A DNA stretch of 64,000 nt from Cocos nucifera (lineage: Eukaryota; Streptophyta; Magnoliopsida; Arecales; Arecaceae): NCBI GenBank assembly GCA_006176705.1, contig QRFJ01000060.1:684798-748797 (forward strand), written 5' to 3'. The position numbers were made by a program, and so were the translations under genes. This document shows positions 11,236 through 20,976 of this stretch, one piece after another. Under the pieces are notes generated by a model. That model was not told the origin of the DNA. It made no database searches and saw nothing but the letters and a program-made list of their open reading frames with translations. Position 1 is the first letter of the stretch. The number at the start of each line of letters is the position of its first letter.

Positions 11236-11919
11236 CGAAACTTTAAAGATAACTGTTAATTGATCCGAATCATGTTAATGACATATGCATGATAAAATGT
11301 GAAATCACAATTAAGTAAAAAGAGTTTTATTTAATGACATATGTGCGGTATATCAGTTTTGAAAAAGATGGATGTTCGATGGTATTTAATGCATATTTTA
11401 AATAAATCAACATTGAGTTGTACTGGATACTTGGCATGTGATTTTATAGACTATGGTTTCATTATGCTACTATATAACAATTATTTTGGAATCATATTAT
11501 TATATTAGTGTACATGTTTGGAGATTCTTACTGGGCTGTAAAGCTCATAACCCCATTCTCTTTTTTTTCAAAGTTGTAGGATAGTCATGATTGGCTATGG
11601 TTGGGTTCGTAGGTGAATGGATGAGTAGATAGAGTATCATTGATACCTGGTCAGATGATTGAAGAAACTGAATTTGTGATTAATTAGAAAAAGCATCATT
11701 AATAACAATTGGATGACCAAGTTTTGAATATTGTATAAGGTTTCATCCAAGTCTTGAACATTGTATAAGGTTTCATATTTATTAATGTGGGATATTCTTC
11801 ATGGGATCTTGAGGTTGTAATGAATTTAAGGTCTTACATATTGTTTACAGCCTTGCCCTAAAGAGTGTGCGGCCATCACATATCTGATCCAGACGTTGGA
11901 TTCGGGGCATGACAAGATA

Positions 11920-12660
11920 CATGCGGCACAAGGTGAAGATATGACATCCCAGAAATCAACTTCAGATCAAGTCATCCTTCCCCAATAATGGTTGCTATTG
12001 ATTTGGTTAACATGCTTGAGTTGGGAGAGAGAAAGATGAGAGGTCAAAGCAAAAATGTGATGTAGCCCTTATGTCAATGCACCAATCAATGAAAAGGCCA
12101 GCAAATTAATTTCAAGGTCACACTAACATACCTGGAGGGGGAGGGTGCGACAGTATAGCAGTCAGAATGTTCAATTGTGGACAAGGATTCCCTTGAGCCC
12201 AGACCTTAGTGGCATAGCCAGGATTTTCATCCTATGGATTCAATATATAAATAAAAATAAATAAATAAATAAAAACTTAATAACATTACATTAAGTGAAC
12301 GAACTAGAGATGTGGGGGATAGAGGAAAAAAGAGAAAATATAAGAGTAAAGATTTGAACCTAGGACATGGGGGATAGAGGGTTGGGTTACTTTCAGTTTG
12401 ACTTTTTCTTTTCAACTAGGTGTACACTGGCTGGTGTATCTAATTTATTTTGTGCCTCGTCTTTCATAAAGTTGTTCCATAATGGACCATATGTGTGTGT
12501 GTGTGTATGTATTTTTAAGGACTAGGATGGGTTGAAACCATGCCAAAAATCTGAGTGAGGGTATGATTAAATGCAGGTCTCTTGTTTTATAAACACAATA
12601 TAGCTAACCCAACCAATTGGCACCCTCTAGCTTTGAACATCATTTTAAAATCATTAATAT
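11920..12660. other. AT-rich DNA with possible short SINE-like relics
   Basis: No gene was seen. Two stretches, about 12,340-12,420 (containing GATTTGAACCTAGGACATG) and about 12,530-12,650 (containing CTAACCCAACCAATTGGCACC), resemble reverse complements of tRNA B-box and A-box regions and may be SINE relics. A (GT)n run lies at 12,490-12,507. The assignments are weak. Confidence 0.3.
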
Positions 12661-12666
12661 ATTTTA

Positions 12667-13740
12667 CTAACATCTTCCATTGTCTGGTTTACGGTACCAC
12701 CTAGTACAGGGTGCACCATATCATACTGGTATCGCCGAAGTCCTTGCAAGCTGATTATCGCCGACCCTCAAAGGCATCATCAAACCATTAACGTCGTCCA
12801 GCCCAAGATGAAACCCAACGAGTTCCTGAGCTCTAATTAATGCCGAAAGGTTCGCCTCTAAGTTCAGGAAATTCCGACCATCAGCAGGTGATAGTTTATC
12901 TTAAAATGGTATTGATCTCTTATTGATATCCGATCTCGGGTGTCTCCCAAGCTTCTCGACTTCGACCTTCAGTTTAGACATGATGACATTAACCATGTGA
13001 TGGTTCCTATCGGAATCCGACCTCGAAGGTAACCGAACCTCTGGCTAACCATCAGTTTAAATAATCCTGACATAGTCCTAGCTAGGAAGTTCAGTACTCG
13101 TCCAGCTCTTAAGTTCGTCTGACCTTGAATCTAAAGCACAAGTCTTCCTCGGGATACTAACCCCTAAACTCAGTTTGTCTGACCTCAGATTCCACAAAAC
13201 AACTATAGTCCACAAAGTCAGTTGTCAAGCTTGGTAGCTTCCGACTTTCAAGCAACGACAATAAGAATAGATATTCTCCATCCGCGTCATGACCAGATTA
13301 CAGTTGGCCACTATCAGGTGATTACGATCGCCTACTTATCTTTTGTAACATAATTGAAACCACCCGAGAGGCCTACTAGCAGTCAGTTACAGCGGTCACT
13401 GTCAATCTATTACAACTCCATCTATAAATAAGACCCTTCAGATACGTTTTCTTCTCTAACTCATCTAACTCCTGAATACTCCATTCTTGTTGGTAGGTTT
13501 CTGACTTGATCGTCGGAGGGTCTACGTTGGAGCCACCCACCTCCGGCCAGGACTTTATTTTGTAGGTCTCACCGATGAGATCTCAGGCATCCACTCCAAC
13601 AATTCCGACGACGGTTCGATTTCTTCACCAACAACTAACATCTTCCATTGTCTGGTTTACGGTACCACCTCATACCGCCTAGTATAGGATGCACTATATC
13701 GTACTGGTACAGTGTCTCGTACTGTATCGAAGCACATATT
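12667..13740. repeat. LTR-like segment between ~75 bp direct repeats of a GGTAC-rich element
   Basis: The same sequence, starting ACTAACATCTTCCATTGTCT and running through GGTTTACGGTACCACCT to ATACTGGTA, occurs at about 12,667-12,742 and again from about 13,635, so a roughly 968 bp step is repeated. Between them lies an LTR-like segment (about 12,732-13,630) with a TATA-like CTATAAATAAG at about 13,421 and a CGTCGGAGGGTC block further on, as in Tat-type Gypsy LTRs. It could be a solo LTR in a GGTAC-rich repeat followed by local duplication. No coding sequence was seen. Confidence 0.5.
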
Positions 13741-14577
13741 GATACTGTAATAGAATGATACTGATATAAGATTTAGTACTAAGAGGGCGAATCTTATTCT
13801 ATACAATAGATTTGTATTCAATAACTCATATGAACATGAAGTAGAAGAATAAACATCAAATGGTCTATCAAATAGAATACCAAGAATGCAACCACAATAG
13901 AAATTCAACCTCTTCTAGAATCGGAGTCCTACATGGGTGGTGGTGTCTCTAGAAACCTCATATTTTGCTAAAATGGTATTTTTCACTTTTCTAAGACTTG
14001 GATTAAGGATATGTAATTACCTATATAAAACCCAAATAATTGAGCCAATATGAGGTTCAACATTGCCAAGTTCTAAAATTGGCTCCAACAAATTTGTTAG
14101 GTCGAGACATTTTATGAAGCAAAAATATGTTCAAATGAGAACTAACAAGTAAATTATACTTTTAGTATACTCAAAGATTATTATAATTAATTAATTTAAA
14201 GGCTTTTTAGGATATATTACTTAAAGATCTACACAAAGTAAAATAAAGTATGATTTTAAAAGTGGCATGCATTATGAAGACACATTCCTATTGCTTTCCT
14301 TTAAGAAAGAAAGAAACACCTAATATATGGTGACATTGATATGTAATCAACAAATTATAATCTTACTTAGACACCCTTCTAAAAGAAGTCATAAGAAAAT
14401 ATAAAAAGAAAAACAAAAAGAAATAAGGAAACAATTATACTTTATAATGTGAAACAATGTCTCCAAGTTTCACTTCACACAATAGTATTTTTGTTGCAAT
14501 TTTTTGCAACCAAATACGACCTTGGGAAAATAAGGTGTTATCCAAGCTCTACCAGGTTTGGAACTCATAAGTCAAAT
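13741..14577. other. AT-rich DNA, no gene seen
   Basis: No open frame of note and no element boundary was recognised. Confidence 0.5.
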
Positions 14578-14582
14578 GGTTA

Positions 14583-15678
14583 TATTAGAATTATATTTAT
14601 TTAATAAGTTTTTATATAAAAAAGGACATATTTGGTATGTCTCTAAACTTAGTATATCTCTAAACATGGTATGTACTTGCTTTCCAAGTATGTACTTATT
14701 TTCTTATATCTTTTTTCTTTATGTACTTGTTTCTTATCTATTTAAAGAGATGGGATCTCTTTAATGAATTGAATTCTTTCGAGCTTTTCTTTCAACATGG
14801 TATCAGAGCATTAGGTTCCATAACTCTAGCCGCCATCCATCTCCACCATCAGATTCCTTTCAACATGTAGCACCACCGCCGCCACTGCCTCTCTTCTTGA
14901 TCTCACCCTCTATTTCTTGATCTTCTCCCTATTTCTGATCTTATTTTTCTTTTCTATTCTTCTTCTATACGACGTAGGTATCTTTTCTATGCCGTGTGAA
15001 AGTTATCTAGTATTTTTCTATCCACCTACCAATCACAGGAGCGGTACACTGCTCGTGATGTTTCTAGCTGCCATATAAAAGTACCCTTTCTGGCTGGTTG
15101 TCTGATTGTTTCTGTCCTCCTCTCTCACTGCTATAACATCCTTAACTCTATGGCGTCCTTAAATCACGAGAACAAATAACTCTCGACACCTCTAACTCCG
15201 GTTTTGATGCTGCGACAAGGAATCTAATGACGACTACCTGACTGACTAGTGACTATTGTATTATGTCATGTTCCTGAAGATGGCTAAACAAATCTGGGAC
15301 ACCCTCAAAGAGATGCTATGATGAATAAGACCATCATAACACAATTCACTCCATCAACCAAGCAGTTAGTTAATATTTTGACGAAGCCTCTATCTTTTGG
15401 TATTTTCAACTCTATGTAATAAGCTGGGCACGTTTGATATATATGCTCCAACTTGCAGGGGAGTGTTAGAATTATATTTATTTAATAAGTTCCTATATAG
15501 GAAAGAACATATTTAGTATGTCTCTAAACTTAGTACATCTCTAAACATGGTATGTACTTGCTTTCCAAGTATGTACTTCTTTTCTTGTATCTTTTTTTCT
15601 TATGTACTTATTTCTCATCTATTTAAAAAGATGGGATCTTTTTAATGAATTGAATTCCTTCAAGCTTTCCTTTTAACA
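14583..15678 (+). mobile_element. Mini Copia element, complete ends but internally deleted
   Basis: A 1,096 bp element with 215 bp LTRs (14,583-14,797 and 15,464-15,678). The LTRs share TGTTAGAATTATATTTATTT (TATTAG in the 5' copy) at the start and end TCAACA or TAACA. The flanks GGTTA (14,578-14,582) and GATTA (15,679-15,683) fit a decayed target duplication. The primer-binding site TGGTATCAGAGC (14,798-14,809) directly abuts the 5' LTR, and the purine tract GCAGGGGAG precedes the 3' LTR. The 666 bp interior holds a scrap of gag-like sequence (about 15,270-15,320) joined to the end of a Copia RNase H region (about 15,340-15,420; QLVNILTKPL). Nearly all of pol has been lost, so it is non-autonomous. 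Confidence 0.88.
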
Positions 15679-15683
15679 GATTA

Positions 15684-16375
15684 AAAATAGTTTTAAAGAT
15701 GCAAACCATAGACGCACCAAGAAGCAAAAGAGGCAACTACTAGCAATCAACATTGAACAAGCATCCACACGAATCCTGAACCACCACCTAGATGATCGAA
15801 GTCCTAATAGAAGAATGGAATTGATGACTATCAAATGGTGACAACTCCACCATTAGAATGGAAGATCCACCATTAGTTCCATCCAACAGGGAAGCCACCA
15901 CATTATTCGAATCTAACCCAAATTGGGTCTAGACTCTAGGCCATTCTAATGGCAACACAATTGCCATTCAATAGATCCGATAGTGTAATTCTCATTGTCA
16001 AAAAGGGTTTTGTTTCTAGAAGTCCTTAAGGTGAGATTTCTTAGTTTAATTGTGTTAGGATTTATTCAATTCAATTTTTAGTCAAGTTCAGGGATCCCAC
16101 GAATTTCCTTAATGTAAGGAACCTACAACATTATAAATAGGACCCCTACGTACTCCTTCATTACTAAAGTTTACAAAATTATTCTTTTTCTCAAATTTTT
16201 TGTGTGGTGTCAGGCTACTCAAGAGCCCTTGTATGAGGCCACAATCAGGAGAGGATATTGGTGAGAGGTTAGGAGTTTTCTGTTGAGGCCCAATGGAGAC
16301 CTAAGGTGCAAGGTTGAAGGTCCAACATGAAGATAAGGTGAGAGGCTTCTAATTATCTCTAAAATTTATTGTCAC
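15684..16375. other. Intergenic DNA, no gene seen
   Basis: No recognisable coding segment. A TATAAATAGGACCC motif at about 16,132 is a plausible TATA box of a decayed LTR, but no LTR ends were found around it. Confidence 0.4.
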
Positions 16376-16514
16376 AGCCCAAATCCACCACTTGAGCTGG
16401 TACATGACACAACTGCACATTCCACAAAGCATAACCCTTTGAAATATGCAAGGCCTACTGAATAATCAAAATATAAACCACATTATTCTCCATTTTCAGG
16501 AATTAAACAAGTCA

Positions 16515-16589
<75 letters not shown>

Positions 16590-17500
16590 ACAAAAATGGT
16601 ATCGAAGTATAGGTTTTAGGTCCTTAGGGTTTAAACTAGGTAGTTGTGAGTATGGTAGAGCTTAAGATATGACAGGACATCCTTAATATCTTATGCCCAT
16701 TACTTGTTAAGATCTTGTTGGATTTTATTATGCTGATTTAAATGCACTCATGATCATTCTGTAGACTCTACCCTGATCAAAAATGTCTTCATGATTATGA
16801 TTGGGTAAGTTCCAACTGCAATCAATTTCATAATTTTTGAGTCATTCTGCTTCATCTTGAATTTCACTGACTTTGATCCTTAACTGAAATTTGTGAAATT
16901 GTATAGTCCCGATTTTTTTATGATCTTAAATCTTGAGTCCATTATGTCTATCAATTGATTCTTACACTATTTTTTATTCCAACTCTTTTTCCCTAGACTA
17001 TAAGTGGATTTGGTAACAAAATCATGTCCTTATCTTCTTAGCTATGAGCAATATTCTCGTTGAAAATCATTAAGTGAACCCAGAGAGTTTTGGCAGGTTT
17101 GGATCAAAGTTGCGCCACAGAAATGTGGGCTGTTAAGACATTTTGCAGCTAGTCATCTTTATTTGATCCTAGGGCTATCTGTTTCTTTTGTAGACTTGTT
17201 TGCTGAAAGAAGTAGTGTGATGTGCTTGTACAATTAGGAGTCTAAAGCATGTCTCTACTCCAATTGGACGAATAATCTCAGTGGACCGTGTTTGTAACTC
17301 ATGTGTCCTGAGCATCAGATACTGAAAGATGATTGTAGATCAGAAAAGTCATTGGATTGGTCATCATTGACTTGAGAACTCAAGGTAGAGAAAAGGACTT
17401 TGTACCCTCAATTTTTGAAGGTCAAGTGTTGAATTTCGAGGATGAAATTTTTTTGAGGATGGGAGGATGTGAGGACCAGCCAGTGAACCAGCCGATGTCG
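16376..17500 (+). mobile_element. Gypsy retrotransposon remnant
   Basis: Pieces typical of a plus-strand Gypsy element lie in order. There is an LTR-like start TGTCACAGCCC at 16,376, a primer-binding-site-like TGGTATCGAAGTATAGG at about 16,597, and a polyprotein end reading VLNFEDEIFLRMGG (about 17,427-17,468). A purine tract GAGGATGGGAGGA (17,455-17,467) is then followed by an LTR-like start TGTGAGGACC at 17,468. The two LTR-like starts do not match, so the pieces may come from different elements or be heavily rearranged. The interior is under 900 bp with no pol domain. Confidence 0.5.
16517..16588. repeat. (TC)26-(AC)10 compound microsatellite
   Basis: An uninterrupted (TC)n run of about 52 bp is followed directly by an (AC)n run of about 20 bp. 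It is long and perfect enough to be polymorphic. Confidence 0.97.
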
Positions 17501-20400
17501 GTGACCAGTGCAATTGGATTGGCCTAACACTCCATGAAAGAGGGACAGAGCTGGCAGCCCTCTAGCAACCATTCTAAAGGTGGGGAACCAAACACATTTT
17601 CATAAATTACTTTCATTTTGGTGATCTATAATATGGCATGAATATGTAACCTATGGAAGTAACATAACACATGTCAAACCCATGGCTATAATGTATTATC
17701 TTGATAGAATATAACTGTGCAGTTGATTCCAGGAATGATTTGATAAAAATTGTCCATAAAGACTCCAAGTCCAAAATACAGTTCATCAAGACTTACATAG
17801 CTAAAGCTAGTCATCACTAGGGGAAGGTTTAACCTTACACCATAACCTTCTTGAAATGGGGGAATTGTCAAACAATCCTTTTATTTACAAAGGGAAAACT
17901 AGTTAACTATTTAAAGTTCCATACTTTTTTTAAAAAAACAACATTTATCTTTTCTTCTTTTATCAATCTAATTGTACTGAACATGCATATGCAAGTTATC
18001 TTATAGTCATATATAATTTAACAAGGTTGTATACACAAAGCATAAATATAAAAAAAATACCATTAGAATGAAAATAAGTATAAAAGAGCATAACTGACGT
18101 ATGAAATGTTATACAATAATCTAAATTGACCTGGTTATGGAGTTATAGTGAATTTGGCAGTCTGACCAATTTGTCGAATTGCTACATTGATGAGAGTAAA
18201 AGTCAACCACGATGACTTTCATGTGAATTTTGTTTGTCAGTGTCAAATCCTCCATGAAGAAAAGTTGAGTGCTGGATTATTGCTTCCATATGGCAATTAC
18301 AAAATGTCATCAAGCAAATCCAGAGAAATAAAAGTCATGGTCAAAGTAAATAGAAAATATATATCTTTGCTAGTGCAATGCAGCTATTGTCATATTAGGA
18401 ATTCTTGTTTTAAGTTTGAAGGCCAATTTAAGAGAAGCTTAATTAGGCTGCTCCATTTTTTAGTTTTGAAATTTTCACAAGGTTTCTGATATTAAGTTTC
18501 TGATACTAATATCAGGAAAAAAAATTATACAAACTTTTTGCCGTGTGCAAGAGTCTGGAAATAATCAATGACAAGATTTCACTTCAAGGCTGGAAAAAGT
18601 GCAAGCCCCTAGGTGCATTAGCCATGGCTGAGATAGAAGATAGGAGATGCTATTTCTTACAGTTTTTCATGGTAGATCAAACAAGGATATAATGTTGAAT
18701 GAAAGACAAATATTTCTTTGATAGTACAAAGTGCGCAAATGCGCACACACATATAGACAAGAAAAAAAAGCAGACTAGCATCACTAACAACAAATTTAAG
18801 ATGGAAGAGGAAAAGTTTTGACACAAATTTCATGGTCATAAAATGACAGAGCACCATGAACAAAACATATCACTCAAAATGTGTAGTTAGAAAGATTACC
18901 AAGTTATGGATCGTCATATAATAGCTTCTTATAAGTTACATACTTACATGTGTTGGACATACTATAGCCTCATATCTTATGATTTCCAATCCTCAATTTT
19001 TCCCACATTATTAAACAATTATTTACAACAAATCAATTCCAGCAAACACATGAGAATCCTACCACAAAGGAGAGAGATCACAAGTAACCAAGTCCAAGTG
19101 CTATTACATCCATGATAATACTAACCAGTGATCAATTGTAATAACTTTATAATGCAACACACGTTTACTGATAATGGGTAAAAAAATATTGTCTAAAATA
19201 GTTTTGAAAGTTTCACATATAATTAGAGTTATACACATATAAAATAACTAAATTTAAGTAGGCTAAATTGCATATTCTTGTCACTCTCAAATTCCTACAT
19301 TTTGCTCCTTTGACAATAGGAAATTACTTCATCTTCTGAGAGGGGAAGGACACTAATCCATATGGACCACGGAGTAAGAGATTTCATAGTGTTGGAACTA
19401 TAAGGAAATAGAACAAAGAATCTCTTTAAGCTTAGGGAGTTTGTGATAGCTCAAAAAGCTCAGTGGGCCTATGAGGCTTTCCGAGTTGGCGAGTATAATC
19501 CTTGGATGAGCTGGTCTTATGCTAAAAAGTAGACTTAACTATGAACATCATGTTGATCTAGTAGATTTATGTGGCTCAACTAAATGCAAAAACTCTAGGA
19601 TGGATGTAGAAGATGTAATTAGGCAAATCCAATTTGATGGTTACGAGTAAAGGTTGCTGGAGGATTGAAGGACTACTCCACTTGCATAAATTCCAACAAA
19701 ACTTTTTGTTCAGCCAAATAGAGCAAGCCAAACCAACCATGACCTTGAGATGTGAAAAAACAGGGGGAAGGATTGGTGGGCATGGGAGGACCACAGGAGC
19801 AAATCTCTTCTCTGAAAGAGAGGGGAAGAGGATGAGTAGTAGTATCGCATGGAAAGGATATTGGGAAGAGATTTGAGGGCTAAGAAGATCCAATAAGGAA
19901 GAGAGCCAAGATTAAAGACACAGTACTCTTGCAGTAACAACATTGGGAGATATCAATATGCTTTCAAATCATGTGAATGGTGCACCAAAGCCCTGTACAT
20001 CAAGAGATTGCATGTTCCGCCTCAAAACCAGCACTCTAAACATGCTTCAAATCCAGCAATCATTCTTGCACACCATTCCTGAACCAGAGATTGGTGCTAT
20101 CATCCCAAACCTCAGAGCACCACTCCATTTTTTTTATATAAAAACAACACTCCATTTCTATAATTTTTTTCCCCAACAACATGCAAAATCTACTCTCTAT
20201 AACTTAAAATGTAATGTGAGAAATAATCTCTACCCGGCCATGTAAAGTTAGAAATAAGATCAGAATAAGATAATATACACTTAAATGGACCAAGGAAATA
20301 ACAATATTTTGTTATTTTTGTACTGAGGAGAGTTCATCCCCAGGGGGAGAACGCCCAATTCAAACCTATCAAATTTTGGTTATTATGCAGATTACTATCA
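17501..20400. other. Intergenic DNA upstream of the UGT gene, no gene recognised
   Basis: Short frames such as 18,187-18,489 (+), 19,576-19,893 (-) and 19,943-20,245 (+) have no motif I recognise and no consistent codon bias. No LTR ends or transposon domains were identified. Distal promoter sequence or unrecognised non-coding RNA cannot be excluded. Confidence 0.5.
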
Positions 20401-20405
20401 GCTGA

Positions 20406-20436
20406 GGGAGGGAGAGAGAGAGAGAGAGAGAGAGAC
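20406..20436. repeat. (GA)n microsatellite upstream of the UGT gene
   Basis: A perfect GA run of about 22 bp inside a GAGGGAGGGAGA context, about 540 bp upstream of the UGT start codon. GA repeats in plant promoters can bind BBR/BPC-type GAGA factors; that role here is inference. Confidence 0.85.
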
Positions 20437-20976
20437 CTTTTGGGGGGCTTCTTTCTTCGCCACCATTCCCGATCGGCACCTCCGCTGCAGCATGCTTAAC
20501 GCGCACGGAGAGAGACTCGACGCTCCGCGTAAGCCCCTCACGAACGAGACAGCTTCCTCTCGAAGCAAAAGGACCGACAGGCGGATGACCCCGACTCACT
20601 AGCTGGGTCCATCTAATTTGCTTTCCCCAACACCTGATCCTCGGTTGTCCTTCCAAAGGAAACACTAATGACGCACCGTTCATGTCTCCAGATATTATCC
20701 GAGCCTGCCTTGTAGTTGGAATACAGCTGGTTGCGTGCTGGGCTACGATTGTAACGTAAGCCGCGGTATCGCGTTCGCGGCCCGCGGCCGGCGACGGCCA
20801 AACCGACCAAACTCACAACGATCAGTCAAACAAAAAGTCAAAAAGCGCTGTTTCCTAACGTTCAAACTCCCCTTTCGCTTCCTTAACTACAAAGTTTCCT
20901 CACCTAGAAAAACCCCTCCCAAGTCATCGTAATCCCAAACCCAAACTCCGAATCCAGGAATAAGTAAAAGAAAAGA
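20437..20976 (+). promoter_or_regulatory. Proximal promoter and 5' leader of the UGT gene
   Basis: GC content rises sharply here compared with the AT-rich flank, as is common for the promoter-proximal part of monocot genes. Two AGTCAA hexamers (20,824-20,829 and 20,836-20,841), reverse complements of TTGACT, match the W-box core bound by WRKY factors, which would fit stress or hormone control of a UGT. No clear TATA box was found at a convincing distance. The start codon sits in AAAAGAATGGCC, a good plant context with G at +4. Confidence 0.45.

Larger units (their letters stand above)
4580..11914 (+). mobile_element. LARD-like / internally deleted Gypsy LTR element with two long LTRs
   Basis: Two similar sequences start TGTAATAACC and end GACA: the 5' LTR at 4,580-8,403 (enlarged by a nested insertion) and the 3' LTR at 9,327-11,914. 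The flanks are AGGTA (4,575-4,579) and AGATA (11,915-11,919), a 4-of-5 match expected of an old target duplication. After the 5' LTR comes a tRNA-Met-type primer-binding site (8,407-8,418), and before the 3' LTR a purine tract. The internal region is only 923 bp and shows no gag or pol. Long LTRs around a short, mostly non-coding core fit a LARD or a heavily deleted chromovirus-type Gypsy element. It would depend on another element for mobility. Confidence 0.85.
9327..11914 (+). repeat. 3' LTR of the LARD-like element
   Basis: Starts TGTAATAACC straight after the purine tract and ends GGGGCATGACA. It is 2,588 bp, including a 272 bp MITE that the 5' LTR lacks. It contains the same CT-rich leader, GA-rich run and ~34 bp tandem repeats as the 5' LTR, with many point differences, so the element is old. 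Confidence 0.85.

Noticed and set aside
18187..18489. 100-codon plus-strand frame
   Set aside because: No recognised motif, AT-driven composition, no neighbouring exon or promoter evidence.
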